Assembly: GCA_025330725.1 (NCBI GenBank) | Contig: JAIWND010000025.1 | Span: 347,992 to 411,991 of the forward strand | From: Chlamydoabsidia padenii | Taxonomy: Eukaryota; Mucoromycota; Mucoromycetes; Mucorales; Cunninghamellaceae | Length of the DNA: 64,000 nucleotides | Direction: 5' to 3' | Shown: piece by piece, positions 12,360-24,579 of the stretch | How positions within the stretch are numbered: position 1 is the first letter of the stretch | Layout of the letters: the number at the start of each line of letters is the position of its first letter | Notes under the pieces: model-generated | The model's input: the letters and a program-made list of their open reading frames with translations, nothing else | Databases searched by the model: none | Told to the model about the DNA's origin: nothing | Translations under genes and position numbers: made by a program

Positions 12360-13048
12360 TAATCATCTATTAGATATCAACCTCTCCCTCTTCCTTTATT
12401 TAGTATAGCTTTTGTTGGTATTTATATAGTATGTTTAATTGATGATTGTTAAAGTAGATTGTATTAAATTGTTTCATAAATAAATATCGATGATATCATG
12501 CCCCTCACTCTTCTGTCCTCATCCAGTCTTGGTAACTTTGTGATTTAACATGGAAGTATGCGATAGCCGTAGAGCTCCTACGATGATGTCCTTTAATGAT
12601 CACCCACGACATCTTTTTTTTTTTTTAACCAGCGGGTTTTGAATCAAGTGAGGGTGATAATTCATGCTGAAAGACAATTGTCGGGATTTGAATTAGTTGA
12701 CAAGATTTGACAGTTAGGTACAGTGCCCAAAAAAGTAAAGCATGCCAAAGGAATCTTGATAGATACTTTAAATTTGGTAGATATCTTATAGTTTGACCTA
12801 TCGTTCAAGTAAAATTAAAATGGATCTTTGGGCCTGTTTCCATGTGGTCACCGAACGAGCGACTCCCAAAGGCGTTGATCAACTTTGAAAAACAGGAGAG
12901 GGGCGCTGCAGATCATGCTCCATGCGCCTCTTTAATCAATTATATAAACCATAATATACAATTAAATAAAATCTAGACAAACAACAACAATGATTTTTAT
13001 TATAATAGTATTTAAAATAGACAAAGATAAATATAATCCAAGGGCGGA
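12360..13048. other. Convergent intergenic region (eIF2B-epsilon / 5-phosphatase 3' ends)
   Basis: The 3' ends of two convergent genes meet here. It contains AATAAATA-type poly(A) signals near 12476, a near-copy CGGGTTTTGAA at 12633-12643 and an exact CGGGATTTGAA at 12682-12692. It is notable that two copies of the promoter-like motif lie where no gene starts. No coding potential is seen. Confidence 0.5.
12682..12692 (+). promoter_or_regulatory. Exact CGGGATTTGAA motif
   Basis: Between two convergent 3' ends, with a one-mismatch copy at 12633-12643. No coding gene starts nearby, so this copy is not explained. Confidence 0.4.
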
Positions 13049-15348
13049 CTATTGGAACCATTTTCGCCATAAGGGCACCTTGGTTTTAAATGACTTTATA
13101 GATTTTGCGCGTCGATAGGCTGCATTTTCCCAATCATCAAACCATATACCAAAGATACCAATCACAGGCAGGTGATCACTTGCACCCATCTAAATAAAAA
13201 GCAAGTAAATAACCGTGAATGAATGACTCATGCAGATTGTTTTGTTTTAGACTTACCAAACGAGGATCCATCACTGTGTTATAATGATAGCAAATTGTCC
13301 TCTTGTCTATTGGTTCATTGGCCATACCCCGGGACACATTGACATTTTTGTTTTTTGGTTTGAGTGCCGAGATCCATTTCAAGTTGAGCTTGGTTTTGTT
13401 ACTGGGCTGATGATGTGGATTTGATGTGTCAGAGGTAGATATAGGTGGTGCCAATACCCGCATTGAATGGCCATCGTGCTTATTGTGTTGTCGATCATGC
13501 CATAGAATTCGATCAGTCCAACTAGGTACACGTTGTTTCGGACTGGTGTCATATCGCACAGAGACACTTCCAAAGTGATGCATCGAATGTTTTGGTGTGA
13601 TGACAAACGAGTGAGACGAAGATGAGGATGACCCAGTGGTTAAAGGAGTCGGTGGTGTGGATGATGCAGCTGTTACTGGTTCGCAAGTTTCCGTCACTTG
13701 AGATAGTGGTAGAGAAGTAGATGACGATTCGGAAGTATCGGCGGAATCCAGAGTGTCGAATTTGTATGTCGGTATAAAGTCAATAGGGTGCTCATTAAAG
13801 CAGGCCAGAGGTGTCGTACCCCGTTGTCGTTCCAAAGTGAGTTGATCATATTTTAGGAGAGTCTTAAAATCTTGTCGTTTGATGGTGTCCAAAACAAATT
13901 GTCGTTCGGCGTTGATACGATAGTTGGTATCACCAAATATAAAAACATGATCGAATCGTTCCGTGACGCTATGCTGATCCTCTGCCGAGACTGATGCCGA
14001 TTCTACTGTTGATAATGATGATGACAGTGACGTTATTGATGGTTTCTTGTTGGATTTCTTTTTCTTGTCGTTTGTTGTAGATGTACTTGATCTTTTGCTG
14101 CTCTTTACTGTTGTTTGTTGTTGTGGTGGTGGTAGTGGAAGACCATTGTTGTCTGGTTCCAGGTTATTTGGTGATGATGATGATGTTGTGTTTTCTAAAG
14201 GTTGTGTATTAGGACCTTTTTCCTTGTCGTTCTTTATTGGTAACGCCTTGTTGGGTGCACGTTTGTTGTTTTTTGATCGCTTGCCTTTACTGTTTCGATG
14301 TGTTGATTTTGATGATTTTGAAGACTTCATCGATTTTGAGGACTTTGCGAGTTTTTTCAAAGGTAGTTGGAAGAGGTTGCTGGATGATTGAGAATGAATT
14401 ATCGGCCTGCCACCTTTGATTTGAAGTTCATATAGAATCCGTTGGACGTTCGCATTTCGTTCCGCCAATTTAGTTTGATGAGCTAAATACATATTTGGTG
14501 TTAACATACATGGTCATTCCCTTTTACCTGTTTTTTTTTTTTTTAAGTTTGGCTTACCTCGGAGATGACAATTGATGAATAATAATGATTGTGATCCAAA
14601 GTCCAAAGAGACAGCAACGGCACCTTTGTTTCTATATAATAGTTAATATCATGCACCTTTTTTTTTTTTTTTCTTTTACATATACATACCCAACCATATT
14701 AGCCCATCCAGTTTTGATATCGGCACTATGTATGTTCTTTACATAATATGCAACAGGTTTCCAAACAAAGACCGCCAAATGGAGTGCCGCCAAAGTTTCG
14801 CATCGTAAGAGCTTGTATTGATCACCAAGATAGTCTGAGAGTCGTTGTTCCCATACTTCTTTTGAGGAATAGAATAAAGATTCAGAGATATCCCGTTCAC
14901 ATTCTTGAGTGCCAATTGCCAAAAGGTGGTAAGGATGACCGGTGCTTGTATCTAAAAACAGAGATCCTCCTCCGCTATTCTGAGTGTGATGTTCCACATA
15001 TACTTTGCTGTTTTCGGGTGGTGAAGTAGAGTTTGTCGCTGGAGTTGATGAAGTTGCATGTCGAGTTGTCAGAAAAGGTTCAAGATCAAGATCCTTTGGT
15101 AGATTCCCATACATATTCCACGTTGATACAAAGACTTTTAGTCTGTCCACTTTTGTTTGCTGTTCTGGTTGTAATGATGGTTGGTGAGGCGTGTTATTAA
15201 CGGTGTTTGAATGTGTTACCAAAGATGGATTATTGCTGTTTGGCGGAGACCTTGAGGAGTTCCCTGACTTTAGCTGAATTAGACTTGATAGGGCCTGTAC
15301 CTTGGACCAAGATTTAGTTGACCTTGTATTGGTATCTGCTTTTAACAT
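13049..15348 (-). CDS. Inositol polyphosphate 5-phosphatase with low-complexity inserts
   Basis: Predicted 699-aa phosphatase that removes the 5-phosphate from phosphoinositides/inositol phosphates. Exons on the minus strand: 15348-14690, 14631-14558, 14482-13257, 13189-13049. IPPc signatures appear in order: VFVSTWNMYGNLP, AIGTQECERDI, NKGAVAVSLDFGSQ...INCHL, FIFGDTNYRI, PSWTDRILWH and the final SDHLPVIGIFGIW. All expected metal and phosphate-binding residues in these motifs are present. The catalytic domain is interrupted twice: by ~140 Ser/Lys/Pro-rich residues between the ILYELQ helix and FGDTNYRI, and by ~75 Ser/Thr-rich residues before PSWTDR. There is no Sac1, PH or SH2 domain. Which phosphoinositide is the substrate is unknown. 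The start is the first ATG of the frame, preceded by A/G-rich sequence (a pyrimidine leader in the sense direction). Confidence 0.92.
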
Positions 15349-15704
15349 GATATATGTATGTATCTATATATGGGTAACTAGAGGGTAAAATAAGAAGAAG
15401 AAGAAGAAGAAAAAGAAGAAAAAGAAGTGTAAAAGGGGAGGGTATAATGTAAAAAGAATGATATTCAAAGGAAAGGAAAAAGGAAAGGAAAAGGAAAAAA
15501 AGGATCTGCCCCAAGCATTTATTCACGTACCTTTTCTCCTACAAAAAAAAAACTCAACCCCGCCATCCAATTTTATTGGTTGAAAATTGGCCCGTGTGGG
15601 CTTGTCTGGGATTAAAAAAGGTAAAGGAAAACAAGAGAACCAGGATTTATTTCTTCTCTCCTTCTTTTCCCCAACTTTTTATTTTTATTTTTATTCTCAC
15701 CGTC
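15349..15704. promoter_or_regulatory. Divergent promoter, 5-phosphatase / SCAP
   Basis: A 356-bp region between divergent starts. A long purine tract at 15395-15500 (AAGAAGAAG and GGAAAAGGAAAGG repeats) is the pyrimidine leader of the minus-strand phosphatase mRNA. A CTCCTTCTTTTCCCC and TTTTTATTTTTATT stretch at 15658-15695 plays the same role for SCAP. CTGGGATTAAAA near 15606 resembles the recurrent CGGGATTTGAA element. Confidence 0.5.
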
Positions 15705-18700
15705 ATGCCTTTACGGGATGTTCGACGGATAAACACAAAACTCTCTAATTACTTTTATGATTACGGAAAAGCATGTGCATCTAGAGTGACACTTTTATTG
15801 GTGGGAACTCTTTGTGCCATCTGTTTTTTATCTTTACCCACCATTCATCAATTCACACAGACAGTTTACAGCAATGCGGTACCTATTCCCTTCTCCCTTG
15901 ATACTTTTGATGGTCAATTCTGGCTCTTCTCACCACATGTGCAACAGCAACAACCTGATCTATATACATACACTGAATCGTCCACTACTACATCAACCAC
16001 AACCACAACAACATTGGCAACGGCACCTATGCATGACATCACCATCAAACAGGTTCGTATCACTAATTTGATTCAACAAGTCGACAAAGAATTACTCCTT
16101 TATGCTTACCAATTGCAAAAAAGTCTTACGGCCACTACGATTCATTGGAAGGAAAATCAAGTATTGTCTCTGGAATCGTTATGTTATCGTCACCAAAAGA
16201 ACAATAAGGATAAACGGCATTGTCTTACTCACTCTCCTTTGGTATACTGGAACTCGGTGGAAGATTTGGCTCAAGATACTGCTTGGCTTGAAACAATAAA
16301 CTACTATCAAATGGGTGAACAACAACGAAGACAACAGCCACTCAACAAGATCAACGACTCATCGATGATCATCACCACACCACTATCCTCAACAATTTCT
16401 GCGGACGGGTTATCCATGCAACCACTCTCGCTATTTGGCAATGTGACTCTTGATCTGCACGGCAACGTTGTATCCGCCGATTCCATCATTCTCACCTTCT
16501 TTTTACGACCGGACCCTTATTTGACAACCCCTTCAGCATTCGATTCAAAGGATGATATCGATTCGGCATGGAACGCTTTATGGAATAAAATGGCTTCTGA
16601 AATCAACATGGATCATCTTACAACTGCAGAAAATGGTAATGACAATCCTTCTCAATCAATATTAATGTCAAAAGCATGGTATCAACAAGCAAATGTCAAA
16701 ATACAAACTTGGTTTTACAAGGTAAGAGTTGAACAAAAAAAAAAAAAAAGGAAACTAATTTCCCTCTTTTCTAGTTTAAACTTCTACCTTTAGAATTATC
16801 ATTACAAATGCAAGTTATTATTGTGTCTTACTTGGTCATCTTTTATGTGGTATCGACAACGTTTGCTAAATCAACTCAGGTGAAATCGCATTATTTGTTT
16901 GGTTTGGCTGCCTTATTCCTATCAACAGCAAGTTGTACTACCACCTTGGGAATATTACATCATTTCGGGGTGGAATTGACTGTGGTGCCTTGGTATCTAT
17001 ATTTTATTATCTGTGGCGTGGCATCTTTGGAAAACATCTTCTTAATGACGAATGCTGTTTTATATTCTGGTTGTGATATGCAAGTCAAAGAAAAAATCGC
17101 TAGATGTAAGCTAGAAAAAGAATCAAGATCAAAAACATTAATCTACGTACTTATTTTTTTTTTTGTGACACTATTAGGTTTACAAAGTGTTGGTGTTCCC
17201 ATGACTGCAATGCTATTTGCCGAAATCTTCATCCTCTCTATCGGGGGCGCTATGGACTCTGTATTGGTACAAGAATTCTGTCTCTTTGGGAAGGTGGCGC
17301 TATTGGTGGACTATGCTTTGGAATTCACGTTCTTCATTGCTGTTTTATCTATCGATGTCAAACGTGTAGAGGTAATGATTTAGGGAAAAGAAAATGGATG
17401 ATAAATGAATGCTTATACCCGATTTGTAAAATGAAAGGTGATACAAAACGAACCAAATTTACTAATTATGCCTTTTTTTCTTGATTGTAGCTGGCGGACC
17501 TTGATGATCGTCAAATATCCAAGCGACTTCACGAATTGTCTACTTTTGATATCGATGCTCAGAAGAATCCTGACTTTTGTCCCATCCACGACAATCCTGC
17601 CGATGAAATGCAACCACAGACATGTGCGGATTGTAAGGAATTCAAAACCCATCGAGCCATCAATGCCGTATGGTAAGATATTTATAAAGACAAAAAGACA
17701 TAGATATGACACGGATTTTCACTAACTGTTTATATATATAAAAGGCTTTGCGTAGTTATCTTGGGACTCTGCTTATTCCAACGTCCTCATATACCGCCTT
17801 CGGACAGACTCTCGACCAACAGCTTATTATCGCTACCAAATCCTCGGCCCTCGGATAACGACATGATATCGATTGCCAACCAATTTTGGACGGTGATCAA
17901 TCCATCTCATGACGTGTGGAGGATTTCGGTATTACCACCACATCTTATTGTACACAATCATCCATCTCTCAGCGAACGTTACGGCCACTCCAGTACCAAC
18001 TTTGTCCAGTCCATCTTACAAAAGACTGAACAACATTATCTCGCCAAAGACAAACACTATTCAAATACCGCCAATTTGCTTCGATCCTCTCGCCAATCTC
18101 ATACACCACCCTCACTATTCCGAAGCTTCATCTACCGAACAACTTACACCATATTAACTTGGCTCTGGTGGGTGAATATTCCGTTATTATTACTGTGCAT
18201 GATGTCAGCAGTTGTTACTATGTGGTTGATGCCTCCTCTTCGGCGACGATGGGTTGTGCCTGCTATAAAACACGTGGCGATTCGGATCAAACTCAAACTG
18301 ACATCCGTTATCCGAGGTTTATTGGCTGGTCGAACTGCGTCAATGTCTGCTGAATACGATGCGAACGGTGTCCATTTTGGTGCTATATCTGCTCAAGAAC
18401 AATTCAACGAACAACATAAAAGCAACATCACCAGTGTGGAAATCAAGACTCTGATGGGGAAACACGTTGCTGATCTCCGCTTATTAGGTGCGAATGGCAA
18501 GCATGGCACTGTTGTCTCGTGTGATCAAGATGGGCGTATTGTTCTTTGGGATACGGTGCGATCTGCTTGGATGGCTCGTCTCGATCGACTGGAAACAACA
18601 ATGTCTAATGGGGGTGCTCTCTTGGGTGATCTCAATCCCGAATACTATTCTCAACCTAGGCGGATCAAGAAATGGCAACGCGCTTTCGGTGCTTATCAAC

Positions 18701-21552
18701 AGAAGCAACTACAACTACAACATCGCCAACGATCACCTTACGTTAATGTTGTATCTGGTTGTGTCAAGATAGATCAAGGAAACAGATGGGTAATTGCTGC
18801 TTATGATGATGGTTCAATCCGTGTGTGGAATGTTATGTCTGGTACATTGGCCTGTCAATTAAATGTAAACGATACTTTCTTACTTCCGGGTATGCTGGAA
18901 CAAGATCATAACGTGGCGATTTATAATACGAAGCACCATCAGCAACAACAACATCCTTCACCACATTATAATCAAAATATACGACAACGGCGAAACATTG
19001 GCACTTCTGGATCAGTATACCCTAATGACGTCAAAAATCACAACTCTACATCCAACCAGCAAGGTATTCATTACTCCACTCACAACAATGGCATCGCCGA
19101 CAATGTTGACAAAAAAGCTAGGAAAGGAATACCGATGGATCGTACCTTGGCTGTCCAATTCATTGGCGTGGTGGCTGAATATTGTCATCCCCTGGTAGCT
19201 GAAATAGCTGCTCAACAACACACTGCAGCTGGACAAACAATGGACCCAAATACTTCTCAAAACTATCTGGTATCGGTGCATAAGAGTGGAATAATTCGTG
19301 AATGGGATATATTTTCAGGGGAATGCATCCAATCGTTTGTATCTGGTCATGGTGCAGAAATCACCTACTTACACTCTGTAGAATGCAAAGCTCCTCACCG
19401 AAAACTTGGTGTCACTTGGGTTTTTACTGCCTCTAAGGATGGTTGTGTCAAGTGCTGGGAACGTCGACTAGTCAAGGAATCCAGCCGATCTTCATCTCAT
19501 ACGGGAACCGAAGCTGATACACGATGCAACAATAACCATACATCGACTGGATCTAATTCAACTTCCAACTCAACATCCTCTTCAACAAACTGGACCTGTC
19601 TTTATTCGATCGAAGCACATCCAGGGCAAGCGATAACGTCATTAGCTACTGCTCTTCCTGTCGGTGGCATGGGTATATTGGTGACTGGAACAAATCAAGG
19701 ATCACTTAAAGTCTGGAATTTTGAAACAGGGGAACCCGTCTGCACTCTATCACAGGGCCTTTCTGTAAAGTCGACATTCGGAAACACCAGATTACAGCCC
19801 ATATCATCCCAGCAACCCCAACAGCAAATATATGACCATATAGCCGGCGTGACTCAAATCGTGGTGACTCGTTACTGTGATGTTGATACTGGTCCTGGAC
19901 TTTGCCGGGGATGCGATACATGTTTTGGTAATGGTTTTTTTGTCGCTTCCAATGCTATGGATGACACCGTGCACGTATGGCGCTTGGAACGATCTGGGGG
20001 CGGGCATGAACACAACTGTAACTTATGCTCCAAGGATTATCATCGACAACAGTATCGCCGAACGAAGAAAATGGCAATAGCAGCAGCGACAGTAGATGAA
20101 GACGAACTACCAACAACACCTACTCCTGGAGGACGGCGTAGACAGCAACAAAATCGGCAACGGAAATCATCTCTTTCGAGCGCATCATCGTCCACAACAG
20201 CTTCCACCGCAAATCTAACAACAAATTCATCGGCTGCTTTATCAACCAATGCTACATCAGCTACTTCAACAATCAGACGTATTAGACGACATAGACCGAA
20301 TGTACGACTCGCAGCTAACTCGCCTCCTATGGAAGATATGATGAAGGGGCTGCTCGACATTGAACAATTGGCGGATGATGGGGAAATCAATCTGGTATCG
20401 GTCTTTCTCGGTAAAGTACATCAAGTGGCAGGCCGTAGCTTGGTATTCTGCGACAATATGATCTTGGCTGGGGTGCGAAAGAAGCCGACACCAAAAGGAT
20501 CGAAATCATCTAAACACAACATGACAAGCAACTACAAAATGACGGAATGGGAAACCTGGTTTGCGTCATTACAGTACTATGAACCTCCAAGTGATATGGT
20601 CGACAATACGGAACTTCCATTGGATAATAACAATCGTAAAAGCGGCTTCAATGTGAATCAAAATCGCCATGCCATTCCTCTGGAAGTATTTGGCTTGGAT
20701 CCATCATTGTCTTCTGAAGGGACACCTTTATCTCATGCAACCAAAAACATGACACCACTTCGATCAAATACGAATTCAGCATCACCACCATCAATATGGA
20801 AACGCCTTGTATACAGTCTTTTTGGAAATACATCTACTGGAAATCCGACACGACCATCTAATAACGACAAAGTACGTTCAAATATATATACCAATGATAA
20901 TGATGACGACGAAGACGAAGACGACGAAGATGACGAAGCTGGTGAAGATGAAGACAGTGATTATGCACCGAGTGTTTTGGACGACGACGAAATCGCCACC
21001 AAGGAAATGCTCCCATTCTCTGCAATTCACCATGTGGTACCTATGGATGGTCTCGGATTCGCTTGTGATTACGGAAACTTTATCAAGGTGGTGTGTTTAG
21101 ACAACGAGAAATTGGCAGCCCTTCGACGTCAACAGCAGCAAGTCTTGTTATCGGATCACCCTATGTTTGCGACGGACAACAAATATTGCATAGGCGGAAC
21201 CTGGTCAAAAGGGTGCGATTCGGGTACTACCGACGATGTTTGCACAATTTCCAACTCTCCTCATCATAATACATCTGGTGACTCGTGCCAATGCAAAAGC
21301 GATGGAGTAAAATGCTGTGGTGGTAAGAACAAAAAGAATGGTGTCTGTTGCAGTGGTAAATCAAACAAGGGGTCACCCACGGGAACAAGTACTGCCAGAT
21401 ATGATCCGGCTGCTCTCTACGATTCAACAACAAATACTTCTACCATGTGTCAAACTCGCTCTGTCGTTGATTGTCCGTCCAAATCGATATGCTCTCGTGC
21501 AAGTGATTGCCATCCGGTCTCATCTGCATCAAGATCAATCTGGAACTATTAA
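15705..21552 (+). CDS. SCAP: SREBP cleavage-activating protein (SCAP/Scp1)
   Basis: Predicted 1,843-aa ER sterol sensor that escorts SREBP to the Golgi. Exons 15705-16721, 16775-17105, 17178-17371, 17491-17672 and 17745-21552 sum to one open frame. The N-terminus (YDYGKACASRVTLLLVG) has the first membrane helix. Residues ~350-520 form the sterol-sensing domain, ending SVLVQEFCLFGKVALLVDY...FFIAVLSIDVKRVELADLD. The VELADL hexapeptide matches the MELADL COPII-binding site of mammalian SCAP and is split by the intron at 17372-17490. After further membrane helices comes a WD-repeat domain (DGRIVLWDT, DGSIRVWNV, SGIIREWDI, DGCVKCWER, QGSLKVWNF) that would bind SREBP. Fungal extras are Ser/Asn-rich loops between blades, an Asp/Glu run at about 20905-20965 and a Cys-rich tail (CQCKSDGVKCCGG). 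No SREBP gene is in the window. Confidence 0.93.
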
Positions 21553-21857
21553 TAGCATCCCTTACATCTTCATAGTTTAATAATATGTATATCCTCTTCC
21601 CCATTATGCAACATCCACTTCTTCCAAAAAGAAAAAGTTATCTTTACTGTACTTTACTCTTGTTTTTTATTTACCAGATTAGTATCATTTATTGTATTCC
21701 CTTACCATCTTTTTTTTTTTTTTTTGGCAATCATATCTATCCATCATGTTATATCGTATTTACCTTTATTTTTTTATATCTATATCAATAAAAAAACAGT
21801 AATCACCATTAACTTTAAGCATCATCCAAATAGACTTGTTGATTAGTGAATGTTGTG

Positions 21858-21902
21858 GCGGGATTTGAATCCGTGGTTAATTCATGCATTCGCAAATCCC
21901 GC
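21858..21902. repeat. Inverted pair of the CGGGATTTG motif
   Basis: GCGGGATTTG at 21858-21867 and its exact reverse complement CAAATCCCGC at 21893-21902, separated by 25 bases. The left arm is part of an exact CGGGATTTGAA copy. It could be a two-site regulatory element or an RNA hairpin; the sequence does not decide. Confidence 0.6.
21859..21869 (+). promoter_or_regulatory. Exact CGGGATTTGAA motif
   Basis: Downstream of SCAP, paired with an inverted partial copy at 21892-21902. Confidence 0.4.
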
Positions 21903-23043
21903 TTACATCTTTGTCTTTTAATTGAAATCAGGTGTAAATGATCTCTTTCTTTTTCTTTGTATCGCTTCATCTGCTTTGTATAACTAATAGTCTTTTATGG
22001 CCAGAAGATTGTGATGCGACACCCCACTCACGATTTCATTTTCTTTATAATCACCTTTATCATCCATCTGTATATACTGCATGCCATGAGTAATGACCAT
22101 GATTATGCCTCATTTCCGAGCTGTGCTAGCTTTTTTAAAGGTTGACTATCATTCTGAGGCCTTGCTTACATTTTCATCAAAGCTCAAAGTTTACTGGGTT
22201 TTGCGGCTGGTAAGTCCTGAATGACCATGCATAGGTTGACTAGTTCAAACAAAACACATGCACATACTGGTTTGAACTTTCAAAACGATGTGCCAATTCA
22301 TGCTGACAACCCCGCCTTAAAGTCGGGATTTACATTTAAACATCAGATTCTGAATGGCTGTCTTGATTAGGCGAGCCCCCTCTCACCGTCAGAGCCAGTC
22401 TACACGACGAGCAATCTACGTTTGAATCATCATAATATACGCGGCAAAAAAAAAAAAAAAAAAAAAAATCCATGATTTGCCACGATTTAATCATGGTCAG
22501 ATCATGTAAATCATGCAAATAGACCTCCTGGCCTGATATTTTCGGCCAACCTCTTGTCTAACATTTTTATTAACGACGGATTTTAATCGAGTTTATTTTA
22601 TTACAAGTGGGATAGAAGCAAAGTAACATAATATGCAATACATTCGACTAATATAAAAAGTATAAAAGACTATTTTAAAGACTAGGTAAGACTAAGACCA
22701 CACTGGTGGATTTGCTGAGGAGTGGTTTGGAGATGCAATTCATGCCAGCACAAGATCGATCACCATACAAGCAGACCAATTGATCCATTTCTCTCCTTTT
22801 TTTTGCATAAACATATTTGTCAACATCAAATAGAATTTCAAAGATCAGCACATGAGTCAAAAGACAAGCATGTTTTGAATTTTTATTTACAACAAAAAGG
22901 TAATCTTTTTCGACTATGGGACAATAGGGATGATATAAAAGTATGTAGAGTAGATGGATTGACAAGTAAAAAAAAAAAAAAAAAAAAGGAGGGAAAAGGG
23001 GTTGTATAACGCTATTTAAGGGGACAGAAGTGGATTCACCTAT

Positions 23044-24579
23044 TTATTTCTTACCAGCCTTGGCAGCAGCCTTGGTGACCTTACCAGCCTTGTCAACCTT
23101 TTCGACAGCCTTGATGACACCAACAGCAACAGTTTGACGCATATCACGGACAGCGAAACGACCAAGAGGAGGGTAGTCAGTGTAAGCTTCCACACACATG
23201 GGCTTGGAAGGAATCATCTTGACAATAGCAGAGTCACCAGACTTGACAAACTTGGGAGCATCTTCGAGCTTCTTACCAGACCGACGATCGATCTTTTCCA
23301 AGAGTTCGGCAAACTTACAGGCAATATGTGCAGTGTGACAATCCAAGACAGGAGCGTAACCAGCACCGATTTGACCAGGGTGGTTGAGGACAATGACTTG
23401 AGCAGTGAAGGAACCAGCTTCCTTGGCGGGATCGTTCTTGGAGTCAGAGCAGACGTTACCACGACGGATATCCTTGACAGAGACGTTCTTGACGTTGAAA
23501 CCGACGTTGTCACCGGGAAGACCTTCCACCAATTGTTCGTGATGCATTTCAACGGACTTGACTTCAGTGGTCACGTTAGCAGGAGCAAAGGTGACGACCA
23601 TACCAGCCTTGATGACACCAGTTTCGACACGACCGACGGGAACAGTACCGATACCACCGATCTTGTAGACATCTTGGAGAGGGAGACGGAGAGGCTTGTC
23701 GGAAGGACGTTGAGGAGGGTCGATGGCATCGATGGCATCCAAGAGAGTCTTACCAGACTTGGCACCAGCCTTGGTTTCCTTGTTCCATCCCTTGTACCAG
23801 GGCATGTTGGTAGATTCTTCCAACATGTTGTCACCGTGCCAACCAGAGATAGGGACGAAGGGGACAGACTTGGGGTTGAAACCGATCTTCTTGATAAAAC
23901 CAGAAACTTCCTTGATGATTTCGTTGAATCGTTGTTCGCTCCACTTGGTAGAATCCATCTTGTTAATAGCAACAATCAATTGACGGACACCGAGAGTGAA
24001 GGCCAACAAAGCGTGTTCACGGGTTTGACCATCCTTGGAAATACCAGCCTAAAAAGTAAGACAAAAGAAGGAGACAATGTTAGTAAGGATCTTTTTCTTT
24101 TTTTTTTTCCCTTTTCCAATCTCCTAATACTACTTACTTCGAATTCACCAGTACCGGCAGCAATGATAAGGATACCGCAATCAGCTTGAGAAGTACCAGT
24201 AATCATGTTCTTGATGAAATCACGATGGCCAGGAGCATCAATGACAGTGACGTGATACTTGGGGGTTTCGAATTTCCAGAGAGCAATGTCAATAGTGATA
24301 CCACGTTCACGTTCAGCCTTGAGTTTGTCCAACACCCAGGCGTACTTGAAGGAACCTTTACCAAGTTCAGCAGCTTCCTTTTCGAATTTTTCAATGGTAC
24401 GCTTGTCAATACCACCGCACTTGTAGATCAAGTGACCAGTAGTAGTGGATTTACCCTATTTAAAGAGAGAGAGTGAGAGAGAATATTAGCAAGCTGTTTG
24501 GGCATAATAGCCATAGTATACTTACAGAATCGACGTGACCAATGACAACGACGTTAACGTGAGTCTTTTCTTTACCCAT
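23044..24579 (-). CDS. TEF1: Translation elongation factor eEF1A
   Basis: GTP-dependent carrier of aminoacyl-tRNA to the ribosomal A site. Exons on the minus strand: 24579-24526, 24455-24138, 24048-23044. The protein starts [20 protein letters not shown] and ends KAAAKAGKK, about 458 aa, the normal length. The G1 motif GHVDSGKS is completed across the first intron; DAPGH, NKMD and the domain II/III blocks are intact. Codon use is strongly biased (AAG, GTC, ACC) and the GC content is higher than in neighbouring genes, as expected for one of the most highly expressed genes. Long open frames on the opposite strand are a by-product of this bias. Mucoralean genomes often carry several copies; only one is here. 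Confidence 0.99.

Larger units (their letters stand above)
21553..23043. other. Intergenic region between SCAP and eEF1A 3' ends
   Basis: About 1.5 kb with no supportable gene, between two 3' ends. It holds a run of T at ~21709-21725, the inverted pair GCGGGATTTG (21858-21867) / CAAATCCCGC (21893-21902), a near-copy CGGGATTTACA at 22324-22334, a 9-bp inverted repeat AGTTCAAAC (22242-22250) / GTTTGAACT (22270-22278), and an A-run of ~22 at 22446-22467 followed by several ATCATG repeats. Pol II promoter-like motifs without a gene suggest either an unrecognised non-coding transcript or a decayed gene. Confidence 0.5.

Noticed and set aside
14047..14391. 114-codon frame opposite the 5-phosphatase insert
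   Set aside because: Complement of the Lys/Ser-rich insert; all Phe/Asp/Leu repeats, no independent signal.
23134..24189. 351-codon open frame opposite eEF1A
   Set aside because: It is an antisense shadow created by the strong codon bias of eEF1A; its sequence has no protein-like features.
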